NCBI GenBank assembly: GCA_004835665.1
Contig: RBKR01000010.1
Span: forward strand, 1,302,001-1,366,000
Reading direction: 5' to 3'
Source of the DNA: Phoma sp. XZ068
Lineage: Eukaryota; Ascomycota; Dothideomycetes; Pleosporales; Didymellaceae
DNA: 64,000 nt
Numbering within the stretch: the first letter of the stretch is position 1; every line of letters starts with the position of its first letter. Shown piece by piece: positions 11,366-23,863 of the stretch. The notes below the pieces were generated by a model that made no database searches, had not been told where the DNA came from, and was given only the letters and a program-made list of their open reading frames with translations. Both the position numbers and the translations under genes were made by a program.

Positions 11366-12535
11366 TGCTCCCGCGCAATACGAAAAAAACCCTCGAGACT
11401 TGAATGCAACGAAGGGACAGCGATAAAAAACATGCCACGCAGAAGGCAACTGGGTAAAGTGTAAAGCGCTGCGCGATTTTCTTGATGCACCGCATCATCG
11501 CGCACGCTGTGCAGCCTGACTTGCTTATTCTAGCGCAGGCAGCGACCTCAGCCGACCGCGCCTAGTGGAATGGATGCAAGGAAATAGTTGTGCTTCCTAT
11601 ACATCTCGACCTGTTCAGTGCTTACCAACCGAGGTCGAGAAGGCTTAATAATGCTGGCTGTTGCAGGCGTTTCGGGATGACCAAGGGGCGCCACCGCATC
11701 GGAAGCCCAGTTTCGTCTTCAGGTCACAGCGCCCACAAAGCGCACCATTCCAAATGTGGTCATTACAACAAGCACCATATGAAATCTCCCTTTTTCAGCT
11801 AGCGCTTGCTGTCATAGAATGCGCCTTACCATGACAATCATAGCTCGTAAGTCAGTACCTCCTAAGACCACCATGCCGGTGGTCTTAAAGGTTTGCGATC
11901 AAAAGGACGTCTCACAGCCGCAAGCTCAGCTAGATTGGATCGGTATCACGACTTTGGTCTTCCAGGATCGAGGTGGGGTCGATTTCTGTTGCGGAGCTTT
12001 TTCAAAGATATCAACAGTTGCCGATGCTAGGACACTCACTAGGTAGGGGAGATATCTGACAAACCTGGACCGTTCATCATTGGAAAAACTTCCCAGCGAT
12101 CGATGTCCTACAAATGTCTCTGAACGAAGGTAAAAGGCACGATAGCGATATTAAATTGTTGTTTACTAGTAAGCTTGTTACATGGTTTATTGATTTTCTA
12201 GTCTTTACTCTAAAAAGCCTCCTGTAATCTTAGGAATGTGATTAAACTAATATGTAGCGTGTTAAAGATGCTTAACAAACACAGTAATGTAACGATCAAT
12301 AACTAGGAGTTCAACATTGTCGCGCGTGACGTGCTGATGCTCCTTTATGTTCTCGCCGCTCTTAACGACTTAAGCTCTAGTTGCGCCTTAAGACAACTTT
12401 GTAGCCGAACTATCGATCCATCTGTGGTACTGCGCTTTGTGCCAAGCGGTCTGGTCACTCGGGCACACGTTTGAAAGAACGATCTGCATGTCTCCCAATG
12501 CAGAACGCAGTTTCAGGTAGCTGCGCTATGGATCA
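11366..12535. other. Intergenic, no supported gene
   Basis: Only short frames without motifs. It contains one perfect hairpin, listed separately, and becomes AT-rich around 12130-12310. Confidence 0.4.
11863..11887. repeat. Perfect hairpin, 10-bp stem
   Basis: TAAGACCACC at 11863-11872 is the exact reverse complement of 11878-11887, separated by the five bases ATGCC. Function unknown. Confidence 0.6.
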
Positions 12536-13215
12536 TCATAAAGGGATCACGCTGACACAAATGGCAGGGCCTAGAGCTTGATTGGCTGATGCTTGGAAAC
12601 ACACCCTCAGCAGACTGAGCACGGTTGCATGGTGGAAAGCTGCTTGATAAACGCACAACAATAATTTCTGTCTTGGACAAGTCACAAGCGAATGCTTACG
12701 CGGATTACGCCGAGGCTGCTTACGACACGCGATCTCGTGCACCGATTTGCCGGACGCTGACTGCTGACAGCTGGCTCCGGGGGTGGAGCTGCAAGGCGAT
12801 GGCGAATGTACCGCTGTGTTTGTTCTGCCGGGGCGTGTGCGGGGGCGTGGGGGATGGAGCGGCGCACACGGCAAGTGGGCCCCGCCGCCGAACAGCCCTC
12901 GCGCGCGCCGCCGCAAGAGAGCGGGCATGGCATACAAGAGGCTCAAGGACCCAACACCAACACATCGCGCGCACCACTCAGCGACAAATTGCCCAGCGCC
13001 CCCCAACGTCGACTCCGCTGGCCCTGCCGTCTCGCCGGCACCACAAGCCCGCGCCGTCGTCGGCCCCATCCCCTCCGCCTGCGCGCCGCTGCAGCTGAGC
13101 ATCCACCGCCCATCGCCCACCGCCGCCCCGCCCGTTTGCTCGCACCGCAACTGCGCTCCTCGTCCTCCGTCGCGCCCTCGCTTCTCGCGTCCGCCCGCCA
13201 TGGCCGCGCCCGCCC
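12536..13215. other. GC-rich patch with frames open on both strands
   Basis: An abrupt rise in GC over about 700 bp gives long open frames in several frames of both strands at once (for example 12783-13277 on plus and 12536-13270 on minus). The translations are rich in Ala, Arg, Pro and Gly without domains. That pattern is expected from base composition alone, so I call no gene. Confidence 0.5.
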
Positions 13216-13660
13216 AACGCGCACGACACGCTTGCATATGGGCAGGATGCGCGCAGCATACTGAGACCATCCGCTAGGTTGCTGAGCGGATGGGCTCACC
13301 CGGCTGCGCACGGCACACAGCGACCCACCGCCAGGCTGCTCAGGATTCTGTCTCACCTACAAACTTGGCGCACGACGCGCGCTTGGATACGAACCAGGAT
13401 GCGCGCAGCTCCTTGAGACCCACTGCCAGGCTAGACGTGCCTGCGCAGGACGCGCTTGGATACGGGCATTGAGATGCGCGCTGCACACTCCTCCGCCAGC
13501 CTGCTCAGCGTGCTGTCTCACCTGCTCGCTTCGCAACGTGCAACGCGCGGCGCACTGAGACCAACCGCTGGACTGCTGAGCGGTTGGTCTTACTTACTTG
13601 CTAGCAACGCGCGGTTGGACACTGAGACCAACCGCTGAGCAGTCCAGCGGTTGGTCTCAC
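13216..13660. repeat. Degenerate GC-rich tandem repeats containing hairpins
   Basis: Units of roughly 70-110 bp recur, each with a form of GACACGCTTGCATATGGGCA or GACGCGCTTGGATACGGGCA, then GGATGCGCGCAGC, then GAGACC..CCGCT. Two units end in strong hairpins: 13558-13569 pairs with 13579-13590, and 13623-13636 pairs with 13646-13659. The second hairpin is close to the reverse complement of the first, including its loop. A weaker version lies at 13264-13296. Confidence 0.65.
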
Positions 13661-13680
13661 CTACTCACTACGCCCTTATA

Positions 13681-14045
13681 GTTGCATATCTTTGAATTTT
13701 CACAGTTCTCAGCTTATGTACGACATCTCTTTCTACTATAACTAATTATACGTCTTTTAGTTCCTGTGCTTGTAAGCTCGCGCGTTGCGCCCTTAAAAGT
13801 TGCATGTCTTTGAACTTTCGCGGTTCTTAATTCATGTGATACAGGCTTGTGCATTATGCTGTTGAAATTGCGTGTCTCTGAATTTTCGCGGTTCTCAGTT
13901 CATGTGAGACACTCTTTCCTTTGGCACCTACCGTACTCACCTGAATATTTCTCTGCAACGCAAGGACGTTCCTGCGCCTTAACATTACATGTCTCTGAAT
14001 TTTCGTGGTTCTCAGTTCATGTGAGACATCTCTTTCCTTTCGTGC
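13681..14045. repeat. Four degenerate copies of an AT-rich repeat
   Basis: Copies start near 13681, 13799, 13867 and 13984. Each reads TTGCATGTCT(C/T)TGAATTTTC followed by G(T/C)GGTTCTCAGTTCATGTGAGAC or a variant. Several are preceded by a GCGCCCTTA-like phrase. Spacing is about 118, 68 and 117 bp, suggesting a roughly 118-bp unit with one shortened copy. Confidence 0.6.
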
Positions 14046-15080
14046 CCTCTGTCAGAACTGCGCGCCCGCGGACTGGCAGTTGTTGCTTACTGATCTTCTC
14101 TCGGTTTGCAATCATCTTCGTACCCTCGCCTACCATAGTTTGTTCCCTTCTTCGTATTATCCCTCTGCTTATCGCTGATCTCCAGGTTTTCGGTCATTGA
14201 CAAATCGGTCCAAAGATGGGGAAACGTCTTCACTCGCTCGTGTTAGGGAACGAAACATCATAGCTGAAACTGGAATTTTGCAAAGCAATTCTAGAACAGT
14301 TGAGTTTCCACTATTACGGACATGTGGCTGCTGAGGACAATTGAGATGCTCGCCCGTGTTGCACACAAGGCACAGCAGACGGTTGCAAGGGTTAACATCC
14401 ACCCGGGACGTCCGTCTCACCCTACTACTGATCACCATCGTCCCTCTAATCTACAACCGCAAGGCTTCGTGATGACAGCCATGTGACAGAGTGAAGTCAT
14501 TGTGCTGCGATCTAATAAACACCGCACGGTCATTTTACAGGACAGATCTCTATGCCTCGCTACTTCTTACTAGAGGTTGATAGCTTACGACAAGCGCTAC
14601 AGGCACTGCAAAGGCACAATGTTGTAGTAAATGTTATCTTAGATCTTGATTCTTCTTATGTTCTTTTCTTTTGACCTCCCTCATCGCGGTCCAACTGCTT
14701 ATCTGAGATGCTAACGCTTAAGCGTAGTACCTTCGAAGCGTTAAAACTAGTAGTTTGTCATACAATATCTCACAGCTTAGCATGAACAGACACGCAGTCT
14801 AGAGTTGCACTCAGTCAGAGACAGAAGCACATATGGGCCTGACATGATGACCGCTTCTGACTATGCAAGCTTCGCTACTTCAAAATCTCTATCTACAACG
14901 CCTGACCTACTCCCTTCGTTCCCGCGATAGGGGTCCTGACCTGGTTACGAACGCCCAGCGCCTAACGGCATGGCTATCTGCGCTGGAACGAACAAAGCAG
15001 GACTTCACTGTGGCAGTCGGGCTACTCATCACTTGCCAGGCGAGTCCAAGCTCACACACTGTTCATGGCATCGTAACTAG
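14046..15080. other. No supported gene
   Basis: A plus-strand frame at 14863-15159 (98 codons) has no motif. It could be an upstream exon of the next gene, but I found no splice pair that joins it in phase. Confidence 0.3.
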
Positions 15081-16240
15081 CGTGCGGTACTCGATCCGTC
15101 AGCTGCCATCGATGCTTCCAAGATTGAGAAGTCTTTGGTATGTCTGCACTCGACGATAGAACGAAGACGCTATGCTCACAATTCATGGAAGACTGCAAAG
15201 CCCAATGTGGGTGCGAATGAAAGTATCACTTCAGTAAGTTGCCGAATACACTAAAGGCATCAACTAACATTGTTCAGGCTTCTAAATCGAGCAGCGCGTC
15301 GTGTGTCACCATAATTTACTCCAGCGACGAAGACAACGCTTCGCCACCGTCTATGGACCTATCAGCCATCAAAACAGCTTCATCCAAGTTCGTCGATGAT
15401 AGCGCCCACGAAAAGCGCCCAGCCAAGCGTTCTCGGCACGGGCGTCAATCGGCGAGTCTGCCGGTCTTCGAAAAGCTCCCTTCAGTCCAACCGCATCCTG
15501 GAGGTCGACCCAGCCCTGGCGCTCCGGTCGCTGCCATAAACAGAAATGCCAACCCAAACGTCATTGACATCGCCAACCTCGCGCCCGGTCTGGGCTGTAC
15601 TACGAAGAGAACAGTCGAAAATCTTTCTACCGCAGAAGTGTGCCATGGAGAAAGCAACTCGATCAAGCAAGAAGCGTCTGAGTTGTTACCCTCGGCTGCC
15701 TCTTTGGCTCCAAACAGCTCGTCTGAGCAGCGAATGGAGGACAAGGCAACTCACAGATCGTCTTCTACCAGTGCTCCTGAGAAGTCACCCACCTCCAAAG
15801 CTCGCGACCAGTTGAACACCCTCGAAGCAGCTGGAAGATCTCCTCAGCCGTCGCTGCCGCCGCTGCCGCCGACCACGCGCAGATCCTCGCCCAGCTTGGT
15901 ACCCAGCGTCGCCCCTACCTGTCCGAGCCCGTTTTCCACCGACTACTCCAGCCTCTCAGTCGATGAAGATATCTCCAATTCCCTTGGCGAATTTGCTAGT
16001 TCCTGCACCCCTAAGACCCTCATTTCCATCGCGAAGATCATGGAGAGGGTTGTCAAGCACCACGACGCTGTGCTGTGGGAGCATACAATTACAACGGCCA
16101 GGTATGACGAGCGTATTACGAGGACACAGGCGCAGGTTGAGAAATTAGTTGCAAGGATCGATGTACTTGAGCAGACAGAGAGGGTGCAAGTTGGCAGGAA
16201 GAGCTGGAAGGGTATGGAGAAGGCGACGGAGTCTGTCTAA
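15081..16240 (+). CDS. Disordered Ser/Pro-rich nuclear-type protein with C-terminal coiled coil (start uncertain)
   Basis: The main exon, 15278-16240, is open for 321 codons. It holds a Ser-rich start with acidic YSSDEDN, a bipartite basic motif (KRPAKRSRHGR) that would serve as a nuclear signal, a long low-complexity Ser/Pro stretch, and a C-terminal heptad-like helix (ITRTQAQVEKLVARIDVLEQ). A consensus intron precedes it at 15234-15277 (GTAAGT..CTAAC..CAG). Upstream the same phase is open back to about 15081 but has no ATG, so the true first exon is unresolved. An internal ATG at 15353 is the fallback start. I do not recognise the family. Confidence 0.5.
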
Positions 16241-16583
16241 GCCTGTGTGGCTGGTAACGGTATCCTTTGGTGGTTCCCGCGTGAACATCGTTCTTGGTGG
16301 CCTTGTAAAAGGAAGTGCTGGTATCTTGGAACTCTTCATTGAAGGTTACTTTCTTTTCTCTATGTATTAGACTCTATTACATTCCAGAGTTGTGGAAAAT
16401 CAAGTATTTATTCCTGGTCATGTACTCTCTTTATGTGGACGAGGTGCTAGCAAGGCAGTCTTCCGAGCCGTGGAAACCAATTGGTAACAAGAGCACCCAC
16501 TCTACCCTTGCGAGACTAAGGCCAGCTAGATGCGCAGCTTGATCAGCACGCCGAGAAGACAGGCCAACCGCGAAATGGGACTG
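16241..16583. other. Intergenic between convergent genes
   Basis: No gene seen. It lies between the stop of the plus-strand coiled-coil gene and the stop of the minus-strand BTB gene. Confidence 0.4.
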
Positions 16584-17300
16584 CTACTGCTCTTTCTCAA
16601 GATATGACTCAAGTGCTACCAGATCTGGCCCCGGTGACTTTTCCACTTTGTGCCTCATCTTCACGGTAGCCTTCAAGGCATCCACCAAAACTTCTCTCGG
16701 ATACCCATCGATGAAAGTCATCCACCCAACTCCTTCCTCCGTGTCGTCATACGCTTTAGAAGCAATTCTCTCCGCGATCAAACGCCGCAGGAGCGAGCCC
16801 GGAGGCGTACCACTGTAGGCAATGCCAACGCTCTCGGGTCCCATACTCCAAGTTGAATCTGTCATCGCTACTGCTACAGTCTTGACTACAGCATTCTTGT
16901 ACTTCACGTCAAGGATCTTTTCTCCGAAGACGTAGGCTCTGGCAAGCAACACAAAGACTTTCTCCGCTTCCTTAGCCACCCTCTCCCTGTTGTCCGTTTC
17001 GCTCTTCTTGTACAGCTTTTGCGCTATGCTTCCTGCATAAAGCCATTTGATGTAGTCGCTCACGCTTTCAACATCATCATCAGGAAGGTGAATGGAATTT
17101 GGACAGTCTCTCTGCTCAGCCCACTCAGGCTTCATCATACGCTTGAAGTAGTCCGAGCTCTTGCACAATATCCCCTCGTGCACTTTCAAAGCAACAAAAC
17201 CGTCCGCAACCCTAGGAACCAAAAGTTCAATAATGCTGTCGCGTGGCCTAAGCCTGTCAGTGATGCAGAGTGGGTCTAGGAAGACGAACACTCACTCCAT
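16584..17300 (-). CDS. BTB/POZ domain protein
   Basis: The frame reads as a fungal BTB/POZ protein. A beta-strand segment IIELLVPRVADGFVALKVHE leads to ILCKSSDYFKRMMKPEWAE, LPDDD, then YIKWLYAGSI. These are the usual BTB landmarks: dimerising fold, adaptor roles including Cullin-3 ligases in other systems. The C-terminal half (about 110 residues) is helical without a second domain. An intron at 17254-17295 (GTGAGT..CACTGACAG) joins a tiny first exon, ATGGA at 17300-17296, in phase, giving 224 aa. Further upstream exons are possible because a first exon of five coding bases is unusual. Confidence 0.7.
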
Positions 17301-18226
17301 TCTTCCGTCGCACACTTGAAAAGAGATGGAACAGGGTAGAGACGAACCAAATGGGTGGCCGGACAAAATACTGTTCGACAAGCCCTGTGTGAGTTTGTCT
17401 AGGGAATCTAAATGGTCGCTTTGATCGTCATGTATTGTTTTGATTGTCGACCTCATGTTGGATGCTTCGTTCGTGGGGAAGTTATAGTGCTGAGATACAA
17501 TTGATTGGCTGCGGTCTTTGCGTACACGCTGGTTGGAAACGGCTTACCTTTCCAAACCTGGTACGTCGTCCGGGCGGCGTTCTTGACGCCGGCTGTGCCA
17601 CTTCCTTCGTGCGACCCCAACGGAGATGAGCTACGAAGTGCAATGCTGTCATTTGAATCAGCAGGCGATGGAGTTCCCCCAACCCCGTCCCTTATTGACG
17701 ATACCGCTAACTAACGATCCTGTTGCTCAACCTCCACGTAATCTTAGCGACCATTGCAGGCAATGGAGAATTGTCACGAGCGGATGTCTACAGCCCGTCG
17801 TGCATTTTGTGAAAAGCCAACTGTGTCTTGAACAACAAATTAGAGACCTCAATAATTCTGGTGATAGCCTGAGTACCGCCCAACAGGGACACTGCAGGTT
17901 TGTCGGACGACTCGATTCAAGCTGATGGACGGCCGCATAAGCGCCTGCAGTGAGACGAGCGCTCCTGTCACAGGGGCGCTATACTACAGGCTTCCGGATG
18001 AGATCGTTCTCGTGTGTAATTGGTGTCGAGTTCGCCGCTTCGCGCAGATAAGGCAATGAGTGCGGTGGGGCATGCGAGTTTTACGGCTCTTCACTTTTGG
18101 CCATTAGGCGCGCGCATGGGTGCACTCTCAGCACATGACATCGACCAGCGGCCGCCCTAATATCTATGCGCACCGGCAACCCTTTCGACCTTTGCGCCTG
18201 TAGAAACATGTGAGTAGAAAGGAGCT
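17301..18226. other. No supported gene
   Basis: Short frames on both strands without motifs. Confidence 0.3.
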
Positions 18227-18739
18227 TCAGCGATGGCTGCAGTACAAAGTGCCAAGGAGGACACTTGGCGTGCTGGCTGATCCTTCCATTGGGGAAGTCG
18301 ATTTCAAAACATCTGATAGCTTCACTGTCCAGGTAGATGCGTATGTGTGTGCCCTGAACCGATCTGATCGGATGAGTGCTGCGGAAACCGCGTCGAAAAA
18401 TGTACAATGTGTAGGGTCGCCCTTCACGTCAAAGCACAAGGAAAGGATATCTTCAAGGGAGAGACGCTCCAGCGCAGTTATGTTATCTGCGTCAAGGGCA
18501 ACTACATAATGCGACGATGGTCGGGCGAGACGAGAGTGGCCGCGGCAGCCCAACAGCGAGTGCACCGAGTGAAGCGCAGACGTCGCCTTTGATCTTCTGA
18601 GGTTGTAGCGCAACGCGGTCAAGACCGCCTCGGGCCTAATCCCAATCGAGCCTTTGGCGCCGCCCTGCCGCACCCCCGCGTCCAGGGCAGCTCCACAACA
18701 ATCCCCCGCAGACTGAAACCGCCCATCAACAACCACCAC
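18227..18739 (-). CDS. Unrecognised open reading frame
   Basis: A 170-codon minus-strand frame with balanced composition, including GDCCGAALDAGVRQGG and ALERLSLEDILSLCFDV. It begins with GTG; the frame continues upstream only to a TGA at about 18760, so a spliced upstream exon would be needed for an ATG start. I do not recognise a domain. It may be an exon of a real gene or a relic. Confidence 0.3.
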   Translation of the reverse strand: MVVVDGRFQSAGDCCGAALDAGVRQGGAKGSIGIRPEAVLTALRYNLRRSKATSALHSVHSLLGCRGHSRLARPSSHYVVALDADNITALERLSLEDILSLCFDVKGDPTHCTFFDAVSAALIRSDRFRAHTYASTWTVKLSDVLKSTSPMEGSASTPSVLLGTLYCSHR

Positions 18740-20681
18740 ATTCCCCTGCGCTGTCTCTCATCCCCACCAGCGATAGGACAGGTATCGCATCTACTGAGAA
18801 CTGCGCGAGGTGTGAGACACGCTTGGTGTTGTTACCGTGCGACTGCGCCAGTCCAGCCCTGATCACGGCGAGGCTGCATGGCCATCTACTCATCTACTAT
18901 TCATTCAGACGTGCACCCCGTGGCGCGAGGATCAAGTACCGACACTGTTCTTGACTACAAAAAAAAGACATACGGAGCAAGCCGCCCACAATCCACCTGA
19001 AAGAGCGCCATCTTAGGGGAAGAAGAGGCCCTTGACCTTCACGACCATGCAAACCGACTGGACAAGCGCATTTTGCTGTTCAGCATCCCTCACCCTGAAG
19101 TGTCCCTGCCATGGTTCACATGGGCGCCCAAGCTAATGTATTGTCCTTCCCAGATCGGAACACATTGATCTCACTCAAACTCTGCCTATATGGGCCTCAC
19201 TTGCAGCTTGTGTGTAGTGAGGCAGCGGCCTGGCATCTTTGACATCACAAGGGAGTGGTGCCAGAATGTAGGCTGGTAACTTATGAAGCTCCAACAGGCA
19301 TGTCACATCACTACGCCATCTTCTTCGACTTTTCACCATTACCGCGGTGGAGAACACCCGCAACTTTAGTCGCTTCTGATATGGCCGGGCGCTGGGCGAC
19401 CTCTGTGCATGACATTTGGGTCGACAATCGGTCGTACGTCGTTGGCTGCATGTCCAAGACTTCGCCATCGCCAATGGGTAAGCTTTACTGCCACGGCTGC
19501 TCATATTACGATGCCACAGGCACACTGAGGGTCATGTTAACAACGCTGCTGGTGTGAGGGTTTAGCTGGGTTGAACAGCGGCAGCTGCAGCACTGAAGCG
19601 GTCTAGTATGTCAGTCCGGGAGAGAAAACTGAAATATTTCTAGGGGTATTTGGAACTCTCCGGCTCTTCTTCTCGTGGTCTCCAATGCTATTATTCGGGC
19701 CATTACCCGTGGACGAGCGTTTCCTCCTCTGGGCGTGTTGGCGTCCGCTGTACAACCACCCCGGACCCGCCAGAGGGCAACACCAACTCCCCACCTCCGT
19801 ATGGATTAGGAAACGACATCCCCATCGCATTACCCGACCCTGAAGAGGATGCCAGCCTTGCACATTTATAGCGGCGACGCATTGGGCTTACACGAGACAA
19901 AACGCTCGGAGGTATCTGCAGCAATGGAATTGTTTGAACTACGGCTAGCGATGCTGTCCGGATCGAGTTTGCATGTGAAATTAGTTAAGTAACCCTGTAC
20001 TTCACTACATTCCAATGGCGCTGCTGGTCCCTGACTTGCTCCTCACCTTGTGCACTTTGTGACACAATCGCACATAATTTGGCTTAGGACTCCAAAACTC
20101 CGCTTCACACCCGTCGAAACTTGCGCGCGACATTCATAAGCAGCTCTTACCCTTCCTCAAGAATTTTACACACGCCAAAATACTTGGTTCCATCTTACTG
20201 TGGGCAAGAGTCATTCCAGTATACCATGTCCTCTATACGAGCGATAACACCGCGAAACGCGCAATCTCACTGTTCGCTGTTGGCTGCAAGTTTTTCGAAC
20301 TACGAGATCTTCCATACCAGGGATCAAGACGATGAAAATATGGTCAACTTGATGAACTCAACGAGTCTTAATCAAGCGTTTGCAGACAAGGAAGACTTGA
20401 CACAGGCTTTACATCTTCTTGAACCACTATGCCAGATCCAGAAACAGTCTTGCCACGATTGGATCAACGAAGAGCTTCTCTGTCACCCAAAGCGCCGCAA
20501 AGGGAGATCTCGGCGCCGGCTTGGAAGTTATTTGCGGCTTGTTCTCAAGCGTACGCCTCGCGACTTGCCGCATTTCTTTATTTTCGGCCCGCAGATACTT
20601 TTAGTAGTTATGCCATGGTGAAGTTTAAGGTCTTCATCTCTGCTTGCGAGCTGACGGCCAAGGGCCTCAGAACCCAATCCG
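18740..20681. other. No supported gene
   Basis: Frames at 19255-19557 (plus, 100 codons), 19175-19525 (minus) and 20121-20621 (plus, 166 codons) lack recognisable motifs and overlap in other frames. I cannot call any as coding. Confidence 0.3.
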
Positions 20682-21311
20682 CTAGCCAAGCCTACAAATT
20701 CCAGACATGCATTCGACTTCTTTCTTCACGCGGATCACCGTCGTATACGGCTGTTCCTCAAACTGAGCCTCATTATCGCCCCGTGCCTTCCGACATGCTG
20801 CGCCACACCTGTCAGGATCCCAACGATGGACAAAGATTTGACGGGGACAGAGGTAGACCTTACGGATGCGGGGGATATAGCTCCGATACTCGGTTTGGTT
20901 GATTGGCAGCGTATCCGGAAAGGCTTCTTCGAGGTTGCAGGTTTCAGCGGCGTACGTATGAGTTACAATGGCTTTGAGGTACTTCTTATCTATGATCCAC
21001 TCATGGAGCGAATCGATTTGAAAGTACTCGGCTTCAGCCCCTAAGCGGTTGTACAAATCATAGTCAAAGCCGTTAGTTTTGCTGTAGAAAAGAGGGAAGA
21101 CCTCAGGGCGGCGCATGAAGCGCAGAAGATGTTCGAACAAGTCGGGGTCGGCGTCGAGGAAGTATGCGCCATCGTCTTGAATAGTCCAAACAAAGCGACC
21201 AGACATCTGGTGGCGGAAAAGACCTGATTCAGCGCGAAGGGTGTCAGGCCTGGTTTGAAACTTGCGACCACCAACGTTCAGCGTTATGATCGCGGGAAAG
21301 GCTGAGTCCAT
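20682..21311 (-). CDS. T1/BTB_2-type (KCTD-like) domain protein
   Basis: An intact 209-aa frame with ATG and stop. Residues 8-95 match the potassium-channel tetramerisation-type BTB fold: ITLNVGGRKFQTRPDTL, SGLFRHQM, then DGAYFLDADPDLFEHLLRFM, the classical order of strands and helices. Such fungal proteins are soluble, not channels, and probably act as oligomeric adaptors (family knowledge). The remaining 110 residues hold a Cys-containing tail (YLCPRQIFVHRWDPDRCGAA) without a known domain. No intron is needed. Confidence 0.8.
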   Translation of the reverse strand: MDSAFPAIITLNVGGRKFQTRPDTLRAESGLFRHQMSGRFVWTIQDDGAYFLDADPDLFEHLLRFMRRPEVFPLFYSKTNGFDYDLYNRLGAEAEYFQIDSLHEWIIDKKYLKAIVTHTYAAETCNLEEAFPDTLPINQTEYRSYIPRIRKVYLCPRQIFVHRWDPDRCGAACRKARGDNEAQFEEQPYTTVIRVKKEVECMSGICRLG

Positions 21312-23863
21312 ATCTTTTGCTTGTAATTTCGCACTATCTGCCGGGAGTGTTTCAAATCGATTGGCTTGCCTCTGATGCTTTCGATGTGATCAGTCTCTTC
21401 GCAGTTGCTTTGTAATTGGTATCGACAGCACGTACGGTATCCGAAATGAAACCTCTCACAAACTTGCAGCAAGTGTCGTGGCATATATGAAGGACGTGAG
21501 ATTGAGGTTAGAAACAGAATATCATGTGAATGTTTACGATGACCACGGACGAATCGGGTTCACATTTGAATGGAGAGTCCCTTGGCAGAATAGTCATTTA
21601 TTGCTGGTGCGACAACCGCTTCCAGATTCCGATGATCTCGATTGAATCTCTCATAGGTGAGTAGAGCAGCCGGTCCAAATGCGGCAGGGACACACGCAAG
21701 TAATAACGACACTGGCATAAGTTTAGCTCGGCACTATCCTTCTATGAAAAGAAATGTAACATCATTGCAACGGCTGAGAGCACCGACCCAACGGGCACAA
21801 CTTGCTGAATTAATCCTTAGCGTAGGACCCCAGATATTTGGCTGCCCAACACCAGCGCGCCCGACTTCGAATAACGTCACGCACAGAATATGGTCTTCCA
21901 TTCTTCACGCTACCTTGCCGCCAGGCTCGATCAAGATGAGCCGAGGCACCAGCCAGACGGGTGCAGGGCCCTTTGAAGCGCCGCGAGAAGGCGAAGGGTC
22001 AGTAACGTCGTCGCCATCACCGCTTTCTTCTATCTTGCCGTCTTCGGTCTTCGTCGCTTGCGGCGCTGCTGTCGGCGTCTTTGTATAGGTCGACAGCCTC
22101 GCTCTCCTGCTGATGGGGCTGCCAGTAATGCCTTGTGAGCCAAGCTAGGCGGCTACGGCCATGCTCACCTTGTGAACAGGATTCGATGGCTTACTCATTT
22201 AACATCTGAGATTGTCGTGCAAAATGATGTGCTACATCGGGAGTTGAAGCGGCTGTGGTGTCTCTCGTATCTTTAGCGCTTTTGGATGGCTATGCGACTG
22301 AGCTACTGGTTACGTAGCTGGTGCATGTCGAGGTAAAAGTCACGAACCGTGAGATAGAAGCAGACTAAGCAGGGTTCTATACATTGGAAATGAGAACGCT
22401 CAACGATAAGACAACCGAAAAGTATCGTGGGCTTGCACAGCAGTAAACGTGTTTCTATAGTACCACTGAGACTCTTACTAGAATAACGATGAGCTCTTTC
22501 ATGTATTGAGACCCACATTATGCTAGAAATCGCCAAGCAGGCTTCTCAAGTGTCGTGAAAAAGGCCGGGCATTGGCTGCAGTCTTTCCGACTGTGGCCTG
22601 GTAAATGTTGAGCGATAAGGACAGGCAGTGTTTGCCAACTCTGTAGTGCTATTGAAATCCACGACAAGTCGGCTGGCAAGGTCAAGCGTTGCACTTGCGG
22701 GAGACCAGATCTACCAAACTTTTGTTGACACGCACTTTCTGCACCAATGGATACCCCATCTTTTGATAGTGTTCTGCCATCAAACGAGTATGTCGATAAA
22801 TCACGGATCGGGTTTGACCTATTACGAGCTGATAAGTCATATCCACGAGTATCTGCTTGGAAACGCAAATTATAGAACAGAACCCTGCTTTTGGCCTACA
22901 TTCATGGAGCTGGCTCAAGACAGGAATGCAGGGACTGTATAATGAGCTGAGCCTTGTGCAAAGTTTCACAAGGATCCAGGTATGTTACTCTGCGATACAT
23001 CAGACTCACTTAGACCCAAAACCGGGACAATATTATTCCGATGGGGGAGTCCCTATGTACAAGATGTGATGCTTGTTGGTGCGGGCCTGCACTCTCTGCA
23101 GAATTCGTTGCAGTCGTTTCATCACCACCTTTATAATGAGATGATGTGTAGGACTTAAACCCAGCCTTTCAGAGCGAGGGGTCTTGCTGGGAAGCGTTAT
23201 ATGCACGGCATTGAAACAATTACTTGATTGGTTCCATCGGAGGACCTGCAGGTATGTAGGCTGTGGAATGTTGCTGATTGACCGGTCTCAGAGAACCGTG
23301 CGACGAAGGCGACTCGCAAACGGTGTGTAAAGAATGCTCATATATGATTTGGCTGAATGACTCCGCTATTATCGTGAGCGTCAAGCTGTTCAGACTGCGA
23401 TGCTTGTCGAAGCTTTAGTTTTCCAGCTACGGTGAATCACGCTCACGAGAATGGACGTCGACACGCATCGTGAGAGATCGAAAATGATTCCTTCGATTGC
23501 TTTGCTGAACAAACGCTATTAGAATGTCGCAGAAACAGGGTTCTGTATCATAACTGTAAAACGGGGGAGTGGGCTCCATTATCGAAAAAATGAACCATTC
23601 CGCAGAACTGTCCGTTCCATGCCAGCCCCCACTCAAATCTTGCGGTGTTTTCTCCTCTTACTCTTACGCGCAAACGGTTGGAGTACTCGGTTCTGACGCA
23701 ACTATTTCCTATAGATGTTCGGTTGCGGATGTCAAGATCTTGCATGTAGACTGCAAGCAGAGAGGGTCACTGCAGTATCTGTAGTATAAGATGACGAGAG
23801 ATTGCCAAACTACCGGCTCCTTGAATCCAAGGACGGCCTCTCCCAAAGCAATCCCGACGAAAA
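21312..23863. other. No supported gene (about 2.5 kb)
   Basis: A plus-strand frame at 21657-22088 (143 codons) ends in a hydrophobic stretch (SVFVACGAAVGVFV) but has no recognisable domain. The rest holds only short, mutually overlapping frames. Confidence 0.3.

Noticed and set aside
12536..13277. Long overlapping frames as genes (244, 164 and 152 codons)
   Set aside because: Open in many frames of both strands because of high GC; composition is Ala/Arg/Pro-rich with no domain.
15239..15277. Start of the coiled-coil gene at 15239
   Set aside because: It is a TTG codon inside a consensus intron (15234-15277).
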